This document shows, piece by piece, positions 1 through 8,898 of a DNA stretch of 55,869 nucleotides. Made by a program: the position numbers and the translations under genes. The notes beneath the pieces are model-generated. The model had not been told where the DNA came from and ran no database searches. It saw nothing but the letters and a program-made list of their open reading frames with translations. Positions within the stretch are counted from its first letter, which is position 1. Every line of letters begins with the position of its first letter. Origin of the DNA: WHTX01 sp038255145 (lineage in GTDB: Bacteria > Actinomycetota > Acidimicrobiia > Acidimicrobiales > CAIXPF01); contig JBBSLP010000038.1 in assembly GCA_038255145.1 (NCBI GenBank), positions 1-55,869 on the forward strand, in the 5' to 3' direction.

Positions 1-103
1 CCTGGCCGAAGCCGGCCTCATCGTGGGCCACAAGCGCGGCAAGTGGATGTGGTGGCGCGTCGCCCCCGACCGCCTCGACGCCCTCCGAGACGTCCTGCGG
101 TGA
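1..103 (+). CDS. Partial winged-helix regulator, C-terminal end (ArsR-like)
   Basis: The window opens inside a coding frame that ends in TGA at 101-103. The 33 visible residues read LAEAGLIVGHKRGKWMWWRV followed by a Leu/Arg/Asp-rich helix. This is the pattern of the wing of a winged helix-turn-helix (a leucine-rich helix end, 'EAGLI', then a basic beta-wing and an aromatic 'W-W-R-V' strand). ArsR/SmtB-type repressors end this way, so this is most likely the last third of one. The metal-binding or effector residues lie outside the window, so the inducer cannot be guessed. The next gene is convergent (ychF on the minus strand), with about 90 bases between the stops. Confidence 0.5.
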   Translation, partial: LAEAGLIVGHKRGKWMWWRVAPDRLDALRDVLR

Positions 104-196
104 ACCCCGCCGTGGCCGTGCGGCCCCTCACCGCTGACGACCGGCGGTGGTGCGTCGGCGTCGTGCGGCCGTGCAGCGCGCTGTCGGGCACACGGC

Positions 197-1282
197 TCAG
201 ACGTTGAAGCGGATCTCGAGGACGTCGCCGTCCTTGACCTCGTACTCCTTGCCTTCGACCTTGAGCTTGCCCAGCTCCTTGGCCTTGTTCCACGCCCCCA
301 GCGACAGCAGCTCGTCCCAGTGGATGACCTCGGCCCGGATGAAGCCCCGCTGCAGGTCCGAGTGGATGACCCCGGCGCACTCCGGCGCCTTGGCCCCGGC
401 CCGGAACGTCCACGCCCGGGACTCCTTGTCCCCCGTGGTCAGGAACGTGCGCAGACCCAGCAGATGGTAGGCGGCCTGGATGACCCGGGGGAGTGCTCCC
501 TCGCCCAGGCCCAACCCGTCCAGCAGCTCGGTGCGCTCCTCGGCGTCGAGCTGGGCGGCCTCGGCCTCGAGCTGTACCGACACCCCGAGCACCTCGGCGG
601 TGTCGCCCAGCTCGGCGGCCACGGGGCCGACCACGGCATCGGGGTCGGCCACCTGGTCCTCGCCCAAGTTGACCACGGCCAGCACCGGCTTGGCGGTGAT
701 GAGGAAGAAGGGCTGCAGGTTGGCGATGGTCTCGGCCGACAGCCCCGCCCGGTACAGCGGGGTCGCGTCCTGCAGGTGGCGGGTGGCGATCTCCAGTGCC
801 TCGAGCTGGGCCGCGGCCTCCTTGTCGGTCTTGTTGAACCGGCCCGACTTCCGTCGCCGCTCGAGCTGCTGCTCGGCCGAGGTGGCGTCGGCCAGGGTCA
901 GCTCGAGCTCGAGCGTGCCCAGGTCGTCGAGGGGATCGGTGCCACCGACCACGTTCTCGTCCTCGAACGCCCGCAGCACGTAGAGGATGGCGTCGGCCTC
1001 ACGGATCCCGTGCAGGAACCGGTTGCCCAGCCCCTCGCCCGCGGCCGAGCCCTTCTGCAGCCCGGCGATGTCGACGAACTCGGCCACCGCGGGCACGACC
1101 TTCTTCGACTTGCTCATCTCGGCCAGGCGCCACAGGCGGTCGTCGGGCACCTTGGCCACGCCCACGTTCGTCTCCGTGGTGGAGAACGGATGGGGCGCCA
1201 CCGTGGCGCTACCCCCCGTCAAGGCGTTGAACAGCGAGGACTTCCCCGCGTTGGGCAGACCGACGATCCCGAAGCGCTCCAT
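197..1282 (-). CDS. ychF: Obg-like ribosome-binding ATPase YchF
   Basis: A 361-residue P-loop NTPase of the TRAFAC/Obg class, the usual length for YchF (E. coli about 363). The G1 loop GLPNAGKSS lies at residues 8-16, a DIAGLQKG G3 region follows, and the base-recognition motif reads NLGE. That replaces the GTPase NKxD and explains the ATP preference of this family. A helical coiled-coil insert (residues roughly 130-200) and a C-terminal TGS domain (from about residue 280) complete the fold. Family members bind the ribosome and modulate translation and stress responses. The ATG at 1280-1282 was chosen because the conserved N-terminus MERFGIVGLPNAGK begins there; the frame stays open upstream but the sequence is not conserved-looking. 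It lies immediately downstream of, and on the same strand as, the alpha/beta hydrolase. Confidence 0.95.
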   Translation of the reverse strand: MERFGIVGLPNAGKSSLFNALTGGSATVAPHPFSTTETNVGVAKVPDDRLWRLAEMSKSKKVVPAVAEFVDIAGLQKGSAAGEGLGNRFLHGIREADAILYVLRAFEDENVVGGTDPLDDLGTLELELTLADATSAEQQLERRRKSGRFNKTDKEAAAQLEALEIATRHLQDATPLYRAGLSAETIANLQPFFLITAKPVLAVVNLGEDQVADPDAVVGPVAAELGDTAEVLGVSVQLEAEAAQLDAEERTELLDGLGLGEGALPRVIQAAYHLLGLRTFLTTGDKESRAWTFRAGAKAPECAGVIHSDLQRGFIRAEVIHWDELLSLGAWNKAKELGKLKVEGKEYEVKDGDVLEIRFNV

Positions 1283-1316
1283 GCGGTCGCCAAGGGTAGC
1301 CGTGACGGCGTGGCCG

Positions 1317-2183
1317 TCAGCCGACGAGGGCCCCACCCAGGTAGCGGGTGACCAGGTCGGCGCCCCGTTCCGTGTCCTCCTCGAGCAGCAGGTGGCCCCC
1401 GGGCACGACCACGTGCAGGCAGCCGATGCGCTCGGACTGGGGCCCGAAGATGTTGGGCAGGTCGGTGCCGTCACCCGACAGGACCACGGCCCGGCGGTGC
1501 AGCGCGGGGAGGTGGCGCCACGCCGGCAGGCCACCGGCCTCAGTGGGGGTGACCTCGAAGATGGCGGCCTCGACCTCGGGCGGGCACGCCAGCTCGACCT
1601 GGCCGTCGTCGCGGTCGAACACGCCGTACTGCAGGTAGGCGTCGAGGGCCTCGGGGGCGAGGTCGCCCAACGGCGGCCGGCGGCGGTAGCGGTCCCGCAT
1701 GGCGTCGCGATCGGGCCACACCACCCGTCGGGCCCGGGTGAGGTCGGCGATGGGGACGGGCCGACTGCTGGTCAGCTCCAGGGCCAGCACATCGGGCGGG
1801 GGGAAGATGACCGGTTCGCACAGCAGGGCCCGGGTCACCAGTCCGGGGCGGAGCCGGTCCACGAGCACGGCCACGATGCCCCCCAGGGAGTGGCCCACGA
1901 CCAGGGTGTGGGCGATGCCCAGGTGGTCGAGCACGGCCACGACGTCGGCGGCCAGATCGGCCATGGTCAGGGCCTCGAGGGCGGCAGGGGGGTCGCTGTG
2001 CCCGTGGCCGGCCATGTCGATGCCCAGACAGCGGAACGTGGCCGACAGGCGCTGGGCGATGGGGTCGAACAGGCCGGCGCAGAACCCGTTGGGGTGCAGG
2101 AACAGCAGGTCGGGGCCCGATCCCCCCCAGTCGAGGCCGGCGATCCGGCGACCCTCGAGATCGATGTGGAACGGCGTGGGCAC
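1317..2183 (-). CDS. Alpha/beta-hydrolase fold protein
   Basis: A 288-residue cytoplasmic hydrolase. Near the N-terminus is the oxyanion strand LLFLHPNG (HxNG variant of HG). The middle carries GIDMAGHGHSDPP, typical of the strand-4 turn, and the nucleophile elbow GHSLGG. The C-terminal catalytic histidine lies in PGGHLLLEE. Ser, acid and His are therefore all plausible, and the enzyme is probably an esterase, lactonase or haloperoxidase-type hydrolase; the substrate cannot be read from sequence. The GTG at 2181-2183 fits the start of the first beta-strand (VPTPFHIDLEG); the frame is open farther upstream but runs across the intergenic region. It is divergent from the SOS-box gene at 2292, and both share a 108-base intergenic region. 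Confidence 0.85.
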   Translation of the reverse strand: MPTPFHIDLEGRRIAGLDWGGSGPDLLFLHPNGFCAGLFDPIAQRLSATFRCLGIDMAGHGHSDPPAALEALTMADLAADVVAVLDHLGIAHTLVVGHSLGGIVAVLVDRLRPGLVTRALLCEPVIFPPPDVLALELTSSRPVPIADLTRARRVVWPDRDAMRDRYRRRPPLGDLAPEALDAYLQYGVFDRDDGQVELACPPEVEAAIFEVTPTEAGGLPAWRHLPALHRRAVVLSGDGTDLPNIFGPQSERIGCLHVVVPGGHLLLEEDTERGADLVTRYLGGALVG

Positions 2184-2262
2184 GGCGAGGACCGTAGCCG
2201 CGGCCTCCCTTCGACGGATCACGGCCGGATCTTGGCTGATCGTTCGGCGGCTCGTGTCTAGA

Positions 2263-2276
2263 TCGAACACGTGTTC
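2263..2276. promoter_or_regulatory. LexA-type SOS box
   Basis: A perfect 14-base palindrome, CGAACACGTGTTCG, in a wider TCGAAC-ACGT-GTTCGt context. It matches the Gram-positive/actinobacterial LexA consensus CGAACRNRYGTTYG at every position. A -10-like TCTAGA (2257-2262) abuts it, and TTGGCT (2232-2237) is a weak -35 candidate, so bound repressor would cover the start of transcription toward 2292. The hydrolase start at 2183 is about 80 bases away on the other side, so control of that gene is also possible. Confidence 0.75.
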
Positions 2277-2291
2277 GTTACGCTGGACTCC

Positions 2292-2603
2292 ATGGCGGAC
2301 GACGGTGTGCGTGACGAGACGGGCGTGGATGGGGTGGAGACAGACGGGGATGCCAGCCTCCCCATCGTCCAGCTGTGGGTGAACGGGGCCGCGGTCAAGG
2401 TGGATGGGGCCCGCCTGGCCCGGGGGGCAGGGGGGGTGTGGCGGGTCGACGCCGCCCTGCCCGACCACAGCCCCTTCCGCCAGGAGTTCGGCCTGTCCAT
2501 GGTGCTGGCCGACGGGCGCACCGCCCACGGCCGGGCCCGACTGTGCGACGCCGACGGCGACAGGGTCACCTTCGAGGGTGTGGACCTGCAGGGAACGGCC
2601 TAG
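2292..2603 (+). CDS. Small protein of unknown function, candidate SOS-regulated gene
   Basis: A 103-residue soluble protein with an acidic N-terminus (MADDGVRDETGVDG) and a predicted beta-rich body with repeated Val/Leu-x-Asp-Gly turns. I recognise no catalytic motif or family. A GTG at 2271 would give a longer product but lies inside the SOS palindrome, so the ATG at 2292, 15 bases past the box, is preferred; transcripts may be nearly leaderless. The gene ends 21 bases before the convergent MFS gene. Its only functional clue is the consensus LexA site directly upstream, which suggests induction by DNA damage. Confidence 0.6.
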   Translation: MADDGVRDETGVDGVETDGDASLPIVQLWVNGAAVKVDGARLARGAGGVWRVDAALPDHSPFRQEFGLSMVLADGRTAHGRARLCDADGDRVTFEGVDLQGTA

Positions 2604-2624
2604 CCCGCGACCAGGCCCCAACAC

Positions 2625-3806
2625 CTAGGCCGCGGCTTCGATGGGCTCGGGCTCCTCGACGGTCGGCGTCGGGCGCTCCCAACCACAGGCGGCGCCGCCG
2701 AGCGCACAGGCGACCACGACGGCGAAGATGGGTCGGAACGAGCCGGTCAGGTCACGCAGCAGACCCCCGAGCTGGGGCCCGAGGGTGAGGCCCACCCCGA
2801 AGGCCAACGTGGCCGCCCCGAAGGCGGCACCGAAGTTCTCGGCCTCCACGGCGTCGCCCACCCGCGCCGCGATGGTGGTGGGCACCCCGGCGAAGGCGAC
2901 CCCGAAGCAGAAGGCGGCCACGGTCGACCACGGCTGGGCGCCGATGGGCACCACGATGGTGGTGACGGCCATGAGCACGAACGCGGTGACCAGGGCCCGT
3001 GACCGCCCCGCCCGGTCCGACAACGTCCCGAAGATGGGACCGCCGAACACGCTGCCGATGCCGAACACGGTGAAGGCCAACGCCGCAGCGTGGGCCGACC
3101 AGCCCGCGTCCTCCTTGAGCACGCCCACCATGTAGGTGACGAACAGGGACATGCCCACGGCGAACAGCGCGTAGGACCACAGCAGTCGCCGCCACGCCGG
3201 CACCAGGCGCACGGCCGACAGCCCTCCGGCCCGATGGGTGGGCCCGGGCCGACCCCGGAGCATGATCAGGGCGACGGTCGAGACGGCCAGGGAGATCACG
3301 ACCTCGACCCGGTACACGATCCGCCACGTGCCCGAGGCCACGGTGGCATCGAGCACCGAGGCGAACACGATGCCCAGGCCGATGCCCGCCCCCACCAGGC
3401 CGATGGCCGTGCCCCGCCGTTCGGGACCGAGCTCGGCCGTGGCCAGGGCCGGGGTGGTGATCCACACCGCGGCGCCGGAGAAGCCCGCGGCCACCATGCC
3501 CGCCAGCACCACGGCCACCGATGGCCCCCAGCTGAGCAGACCCAGGCCGCACGTCACCCCGACCAGGCCCAGCCGGGTCGTGCGGCTGAGGCCCAGGCGG
3601 CCCACCAGCAGGCTCACGGCCAGGGTGCCCACCAGGTAGGCGGCCAGGTTGGCCGAACCCAGGGAGCCGGCCACGGTGTTGGACAGGCCGAGGTCGTCAC
3701 GGACCTCGGTGATGAGCAGGGAGTAGGTGAAGCGCCCGAAGGCCTGGGACACTCCGGCACAGGCCATGGCCAGGACGACGCCCCGCCACCTGGTGCGGCC
3801 GGTCAA
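2625..3806 (-). CDS. MFS transporter, YbfB/YjiJ-like
   Basis: A 393-residue polytopic protein with about twelve hydrophobic segments and a central cytoplasmic loop (around GRPGPTHRAGG). The N-terminus (GVSQAFGRFTYSLLITEVRDDLGLS) and the strongly Gly/Ala-rich helices resemble the YbfB/YjiJ group of the major facilitator superfamily, inner-membrane carriers of unknown substrate. The likely start is TTG at 3804-3806, which overlaps the stop of the DUF2461 gene as TTGA, so translation is probably coupled. It is the last gene of a three-gene minus-strand run: CoA-transferase, DUF2461, MFS. Confidence 0.8.
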   Translation of the reverse strand: MTGRTRWRGVVLAMACAGVSQAFGRFTYSLLITEVRDDLGLSNTVAGSLGSANLAAYLVGTLAVSLLVGRLGLSRTTRLGLVGVTCGLGLLSWGPSVAVVLAGMVAAGFSGAAVWITTPALATAELGPERRGTAIGLVGAGIGLGIVFASVLDATVASGTWRIVYRVEVVISLAVSTVALIMLRGRPGPTHRAGGLSAVRLVPAWRRLLWSYALFAVGMSLFVTYMVGVLKEDAGWSAHAAALAFTVFGIGSVFGGPIFGTLSDRAGRSRALVTAFVLMAVTTIVVPIGAQPWSTVAAFCFGVAFAGVPTTIAARVGDAVEAENFGAAFGAATLAFGVGLTLGPQLGGLLRDLTGSFRPIFAVVVACALGGAACGWERPTPTVEEPEPIEAAA

Positions 3807-4471
3807 CGATCGAACAGATCAGGTGGGGGCAGCTCGGAGTGCCCGACGTGGCGGCCCAGCCAGTCGTTGAGGCCCTGGCAACCCCGCCACGTGTCCACCA
3901 CCCGGTCGAGGGCGGCGGGGGTGGACAGCCACGGGCCCGGTTCGAAGCTGCGCATGGCCACCAGGCCCTTGAGGCGGAGCAGGCGGATGCGGGGGTGGTC
4001 ACGCCGATATCCCCGGGGGGCGGTCTTGAGCTCGTCCTGGGCGGTGATCCGATAGCCCGCGGTCTCGGCCGCGGCCACGATGGCTTCGACCTGGTGGCCG
4101 GCGTCGTCGTCGTCGATGGCGGCCCGGTGCCGGGCCATCTGGTCGGCGGCCATGAAGTAGTAGCCCGACCCCGCCGTCAGGCCGTCCGCCGCCAGCTGCA
4201 CGTAGTAGATCTCGCCGCCCTCGCCTTCGGTGACCGCCCCGACGTTCGTCTTGTAGGGCGACTTGTCCTTGCTGAAGCGCATGTCACGGTGGGGGCGGAA
4301 CAGGTGCAGCGGCCCGAACTCGTCGGCCACCAGCTCGGCCAGAGCCAGCATGGGGGCCCGCACGGCCTGCTCGTAGACGGCCTTGTGCCCGGTCCAGTAG
4401 GGCTTGGAGTTGTCGAGCTCGAGACGCTCGTAGAACGTGATGGCCTCGGCGGGCCAACCCTGGAAGCTCAT
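3803..4471 (-). CDS. DUF2461 family protein
   Basis: A 222-residue protein with the hallmark start FQGWPAEAITFYERLELDNS, the central RFSKDKSPYKTNVGA segment, and GSGYYFMAADQMARHR, all typical of the DUF2461/TIGR02453 family. These are cytoplasmic proteins of unknown function. The ATG at 4469-4471 follows a purine-rich GAGGGTGGCGGC ribosome-binding region. It lies 19 bases downstream of the CoA-transferase stop and its own stop overlaps the MFS start, so all three are probably one operon. Confidence 0.85.
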   Translation of the reverse strand: MSFQGWPAEAITFYERLELDNSKPYWTGHKAVYEQAVRAPMLALAELVADEFGPLHLFRPHRDMRFSKDKSPYKTNVGAVTEGEGGEIYYVQLAADGLTAGSGYYFMAADQMARHRAAIDDDDAGHQVEAIVAAAETAGYRITAQDELKTAPRGYRRDHPRIRLLRLKGLVAMRSFEPGPWLSTPAALDRVVDTWRGCQGLNDWLGRHVGHSELPPPDLFDR

Positions 4472-4490
4472 GCCGCCACCCTCGGCGCAC

Positions 4491-5681
4491 TCATCCGAGG
4501 ACGCCCGCCTCACGCAGCTGGGCCAGGGTGCCCTCGTCGAGGCCGAGCTCGGCGGCCAGGACCTCGTCGGTGTGCTGGCCCAGGTCGGGGGCGGCGACGA
4601 TGTCGACCTCGCTGGCCGACATGCGGGGCGGCCAGGCAAGCACCGACTTCACCCCCAGCTCACCGCCCTGGTCGACCTGCTTGACGAAGCCCCGGGCCAC
4701 CAGGTTGGGGTCGCGGTACACGTCGGTGGTGTCGAGCACGGCCGAGGCGGGCACGCCGGCCTCGGCCAGGATGCGCATGGCCTCGTACTTGTCGTGGGCC
4801 CGGGTCCACTCGGCGATGATCTCGTAGAGCTCGTCGCCGTGGCGGGCCCGGGAGCGACCGTCGACGAAGCGGGGGTCCTCCAGCAGTTCGGGCTGGCCGA
4901 TGGCCCGGCACAGGTCGCCGAACATGGGCTCGGTGATGGCCATCACGTAGACGTGGTCGTTGGGCCCGAAGGGGGTGCACGGGTACATGTTGTTGAGCGC
5001 CCCCCGGCCACTGCCGATGCGCTCGACGGCCCGCTCCCCCCAGTTGCCGCCGATGGCCAGGCGGGTGCGCAGGTAGTACGTCATGGCCTCCTGCATGGCC
5101 AGCTCGATGCGTTGGCCCTCACCGGTGCGCTGGCGCTGGATGTAGGTGGCGCAGATGGACAGGGCCAGCTGCATGCCCGTGCCCACGTCACCCAGGGTCG
5201 CCCCCTGCACCATGGGAGGTCCGTCGGCGGGGCCGGTGATGGAGAAGGCGCCCGAGGCGGCCTGGGCGATGCCGTCGAAGCACTTGTAGCCGGCGTAGGG
5301 GCCGAAGGAGCCGAAGCCTTTGACGCTGGCGAAGATGACGCTCGGGTGCACCGACTTGAGCACGTCGAAGCCCAGGTCCATCTTGTCGATGACCCCGGGC
5401 CCGAAGTTCTCGACCACGACGTCGAAGCCCGGCACCATGCGCAGGAACAGCTCGCGCCCCTCGGGGCTGCCGATGTCGAGGGCGACCGAGCGCTTGTTGG
5501 CGTTCCAGTGCATGAAGTAGGCCGAGTCGGGCAGGAACGAGCCCCCCCGCCCGGGGTCACCCACGCCGGGCCGTTCGAGCTTGACCACGTCGGCCCCCAT
5601 CCACGCCAACGCCTGCGTGGCCGACGGCCCCGCCTCGTACTGCGTCAGATCCAGGATCCGCATGCCATCGAGTGCTGCCAT
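4491..5681 (-). CDS. CaiB/BaiF family III CoA-transferase
   Basis: A 396-residue enzyme of the family III CoA-transferases, which move CoA between carboxylic acids through an aspartyl-CoA thioester. The N-terminal DLTQYEAGPSATQALAWMGADVVKLE, the NKRSVALD strand, ENFGPGVIDK and the LGDVGTGM motif are all present; D165 of the last is the expected catalytic aspartate. The layout is closer to formyl-CoA/carnitinyl-CoA transferases than to racemases, but the acyl substrate cannot be assigned. The ATG at 5679-5681 has a strong AGGGGGGA ribosome-binding site. It heads an operon with DUF2461 and an MFS transporter and is divergent from the dimethylformamidase-like gene 60 bases away. Confidence 0.88.
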   Translation of the reverse strand: MAALDGMRILDLTQYEAGPSATQALAWMGADVVKLERPGVGDPGRGGSFLPDSAYFMHWNANKRSVALDIGSPEGRELFLRMVPGFDVVVENFGPGVIDKMDLGFDVLKSVHPSVIFASVKGFGSFGPYAGYKCFDGIAQAASGAFSITGPADGPPMVQGATLGDVGTGMQLALSICATYIQRQRTGEGQRIELAMQEAMTYYLRTRLAIGGNWGERAVERIGSGRGALNNMYPCTPFGPNDHVYVMAITEPMFGDLCRAIGQPELLEDPRFVDGRSRARHGDELYEIIAEWTRAHDKYEAMRILAEAGVPASAVLDTTDVYRDPNLVARGFVKQVDQGGELGVKSVLAWPPRMSASEVDIVAAPDLGQHTDEVLAAELGLDEGTLAQLREAGVLG

Positions 5682-5741
5682 CGATTCGTCCCCCCTGCTG
5701 GCCAACCCCGGCCGCAACCTAATCCGCTAGAACCAGCGGGT

Positions 5742-7885
5742 ATGGCTGCCAAGACCGTCGTCGGGTACTGCGAGCCGTTCTCCGTCCGCCCGGGGGCGGC
5801 CGTGCACCTGTTCGCCTCGTGCGAGCCCGAGGTGACCGGCGAGTGCACGCTGGACCTGGTGCGGCTGCGGTGCGGGGACCCCCACACCGGGCTCGACGAG
5901 GAGGTGGTGGCGACCGACCTGCCGGCCACGATCACCGCCCGTCACCAGCCCCTGCGCCCCGGGTCCTACGCCGAGGTGCCCCGCCATGCGTCCCTCGACG
6001 AGGCCACCAGCCTGCACGTGCGGGTCCGGGCCCAGCCCACGTTGCCGGGTGACGGCCGCGAGCAGGTGCTGCTGGCCACCTTCGACGAGGCCACGGGTGA
6101 CGGCTGGTCCTTGGAGCTCGACGGGGCCGGGCGGGCCCGGTTGCGGGTGGGGGACCTGTTCGTCACGGTGGCCACCCCCCTGCGTCGGGGCCGATGGGTC
6201 GAGCTCGAGGGTCGCTACGAGGCGGCGGGAGCGCTGTTCCTGTCGGTGCGCCACCTGCCCACCCGGGGCCGGGCGACGACGTGGCCGACAACGACGACTG
6301 GGCCGAGGCCGTGGTCGGTCCCGACCGCCTGCACACCGGCGGGCCGTTGCTGTTCGGGGCCCGCACCGGCCTCGACGGCCGACCCACGGCCCACTTCGAC
6401 GGTCGTCTGGAGGCCCCCGAGATCGTGGGCGTGGCCCACTGGGACCTGGGTCGGGGCCTGGGCACGTCGGTCCTGCACGACAGCGGCCCCCACAGCCTCG
6501 ATGCCCGCACCTTCCAATGCCCGGCCCGGGCCGTGACCAGCAGCGGGTGGGACGGTTCCAGCCAGCGCTGGACCGACGCCCCCGACCAGTGGGCGGCCGT
6601 GCACTTCCACCACGACGACCTGACCGATGCCCGCTGGGAGGCCGACGCCACCCTGACCGTGCCCGACGGGTTGGCCTCGGGCATCTACTGCTTCCGGGTC
6701 ACCAGCCCAGCTGGCGACGTCGACCGCACCCCCTTCGTGGTGCGGCCGGCGGCGGGCACCCGCACGTCGGACGTGGCCTTCCTCGTGCCCAACGCCACCT
6801 ACCTGGCCTACGCCAACCACCGCATGACCATCACGGGGTCGGACTTCTTCCCGCCCCGGGCCCGGCTGCGCCCCGAGTTCCAGTGGATCAAGGACCACGA
6901 GGAGGTGGGCCTGTCCATGTACGAGTCCCACCCCGACGGGTCGGGCGTCATCTACTCGTCGCGGCGGCGGCCGGTGCTGAACCAGAAGCCGGGGGCCGAC
7001 GGCTGGGCCTTCACCGCCGACACCAACCTGACCGCCTTCCTCGAGCGGCTGGGCCTGGGTTACGACTGCCTGACCGACGAGGACCTCGACGCCGAGGGGG
7101 CCGCCGCGCTGGAGGGCTATCGGGTGGTGGTCACCGGCACCCACCCCGAGTACACGTCGACGGCCATGCTCGATGCCCTCGAGGGCTACCTGCGGGGCGG
7201 CGGGCGGCTCATGTACCTGGGCGGCAACGGCTTCTACTGGCGGGTGGCCTTCTCGGCCCACGAGCCCGGGGTGATGGAGGTGCGCCGGGCCGAGGACGGG
7301 ACCCGGGGCTGGATCGCCGAACCGGGGGAGTACCACCACGAGTGGGGTGGGGAGTACGGCGGGTTGTGGCGGCGCCTGGGCCGGGCGCCAAACCTGCTGG
7401 TGGGCATCGGTTTCGCCGCTCAGGGCTTCGACCGGGCTGCGCCTTTTGTGCGCAGCGAGGCGTCGTGGTCGAGCCGGGCCGCCTGGGTCTTCGAGGGGGT
7501 CGAGGCCCCCTCCCTGTTGGGTGACTACGGGGTCGGCGGTGGTGCCGCCGGCCAGGAGATCGACCGCTTCGACCTATCGCTGGGCTCGCCTCCCCACGCC
7601 GTGGTCCTGGCCAGCGCCACCGAGCACTCCGAGCTGATGCTGCGCACCAAGGAGGAGCTGCTGGCCACCAGGCCGGCCATGAAGGACCCCAAGATCCGGG
7701 CCGACGTGGTCTTCTTCGAGACCCCCGCCGGCGGCGCGGTGTTCTCGGTCGGCTCCATCGCCTGGTACGGCGCCCTGTCCCACCACGAGTACGACAACGA
7801 CGTGGCCCGCATCACCGCCAACGTGCTGCACCGCTTCGTCGACCCCCAACCCTTCGAGCTCCCCGAGCGCAACACCCAAGCCTGA
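5742..7885 (+). pseudogene. N,N-dimethylformamidase large-subunit-like protein, frameshifted
   Basis: About 714 codons in two frames. Residues 1-175 start at ATG 5742 and form beta-rich N-terminal and LamG-like sandwich domains, ending near DLFVTVATPLRRGRWVELEG. The rest continues one frame back from about 6265-6280 to the stop at 7885, resuming as a D-D-rich stretch and LHTGGPLLFG. The C-terminal half holds the family signatures: FLVPNATYLAYANHR, EFQWIKDHEEVGLSMYESH, a glutamine-amidotransferase-like core (VVVTGTHPEYTS, GRLMYLGGNGFYW) and HHEWGGEYGGLWRR. Known dimethylformamidase uses iron held by two Tyr and a Glu; matching Tyr and Glu occur here but were not aligned. One missing base in the C/G run accounts for the break, so either the gene is newly dead or the assembly has an error. 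No small-subunit gene is adjacent, as expected for many stand-alone homologues. Confidence 0.75.
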
Positions 7886-7908
7886 AGATGGTGAACGCAC
7901 TGACGGAA

Positions 7909-8898
7909 TCAGTCTCCCTGTGGTGGAGCGTTGTCACCCTGTCCCCGTGGGAGGGGACGAACGCCGCCCCCAGGTGTGATCTGAACGTCATCGCCACGCA
8001 TCGCAGCACGCAAGCTGGGTGTGGCTTGGAGGACGACGATGTCCGCAGGCATCTCGATGCGGTCGCGATCGAGCCGCAGCTTGACCGCCTTGATGGCGGC
8101 ATCACGGACGGTGATCGATGCGTGGCGGCTCGAGTTCGCCCACAACAGGGCTCGTATGTTAACGGTGGAGACACCGAGTTCGTGGACCAACGCCTCCGGG
8201 GACGGGTTTGTGCTCACTCCAGGCACCTCTCGGAGCGCATCGACGATCGCGCGGGTGGCCTGCTCGGCGTCGTTCTCGTATGCGATGCCGATGTCGAACT
8301 GGAGTCGATGGGTATCACGGTAAGTGTGGACGAGGATGACGTTCTTGTAGACATCCCGGTTCGGGATGATCACCGACTCACCGTCGAACGTAGTGAGCCG
8401 AGTCTCACGGATGTTGATCTCCTCCACGGTTCCGGATCGCTCTACGACCGTTATCTGGTCACCGGAACGGAATGGCTGCCGGAACAACAACAGCACCCCG
8501 GCCAAGGTGTTCTCCAGGATGTCCTGGAACGCGAAACCGACTGCCACCGAGAAGAAGCCGAGGCCAGACAGAAGATCGACCGGCTTCACCGAGGGGAATG
8601 TGACCGCAGCCGCCAACAGCACGCTGGCGATGACGAGCACCCACAAGCTGAGCTTGCTGATCACCTTTGCGAAGCTCGGGGTGCGGGTCCGTTGCAGCCT
8701 GACGAGCATGACCCAGCGGACACCGCGCCCAATCAGCCAGCCGATCATGACGATCACCACCGCTACGCCCAAGCGCGGCAGCGAATCGACTGCCGTTTCC
8801 CACAGCGAACGCGCCGATCGACTGATGTCTTCCGAGGGGGGGACCGTCTCGGAACGAGACCAACCACCGAGCGCACCTAGCAATGATGCCACATTCAT
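7909..8898 (-). CDS. MscS-family mechanosensitive channel (first copy)
   Basis: A 329-residue membrane protein. Three hydrophobic helices occupy residues roughly 30-135; the pore helix reads GFFSVAVGFAFQDILENTLAG, the Gly/Ala-rich TM3 pattern of MscS. The beta domain follows (FRSGDQITV, GTVEEINIRETRL, VIIPNRDVYKNVI), and then the C-terminal alpha/beta domain. It should release solutes on hypo-osmotic shock. ATG at 8896-8898 is preferred over TTG at 8916; a TATAGT hexamer only 7 bases before the ATG suggests a leaderless transcript. Codon use contains far more A/T-ending codons than the genes to the left, as in the PRC and baeRF genes beyond it. It is convergent with the dimethylformamidase-like gene, and the stop codons are about 25 bases apart. 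Confidence 0.92.
   Translation of the reverse strand: MNVASLLGALGGWSRSETVPPSEDISRSARSLWETAVDSLPRLGVAVVIVMIGWLIGRGVRWVMLVRLQRTRTPSFAKVISKLSLWVLVIASVLLAAAVTFPSVKPVDLLSGLGFFSVAVGFAFQDILENTLAGVLLLFRQPFRSGDQITVVERSGTVEEINIRETRLTTFDGESVIIPNRDVYKNVILVHTYRDTHRLQFDIGIAYENDAEQATRAIVDALREVPGVSTNPSPEALVHELGVSTVNIRALLWANSSRHASITVRDAAIKAVKLRLDRDRIEMPADIVVLQATPSLRAAMRGDDVQITPGGGVRPLPRGQGDNAPPQGD

Noticed and set aside
2271..2291. GTG 2271 as start of the SOS-linked gene
   Set aside because: It lies inside the LexA palindrome and gives a hydrophobic extension with no ribosome site.
6255..6290. Programmed ribosomal frameshift in the dimethylformamidase-like gene
   Set aside because: No slippery heptamer or downstream pseudoknot was recognised; an indel is simpler.
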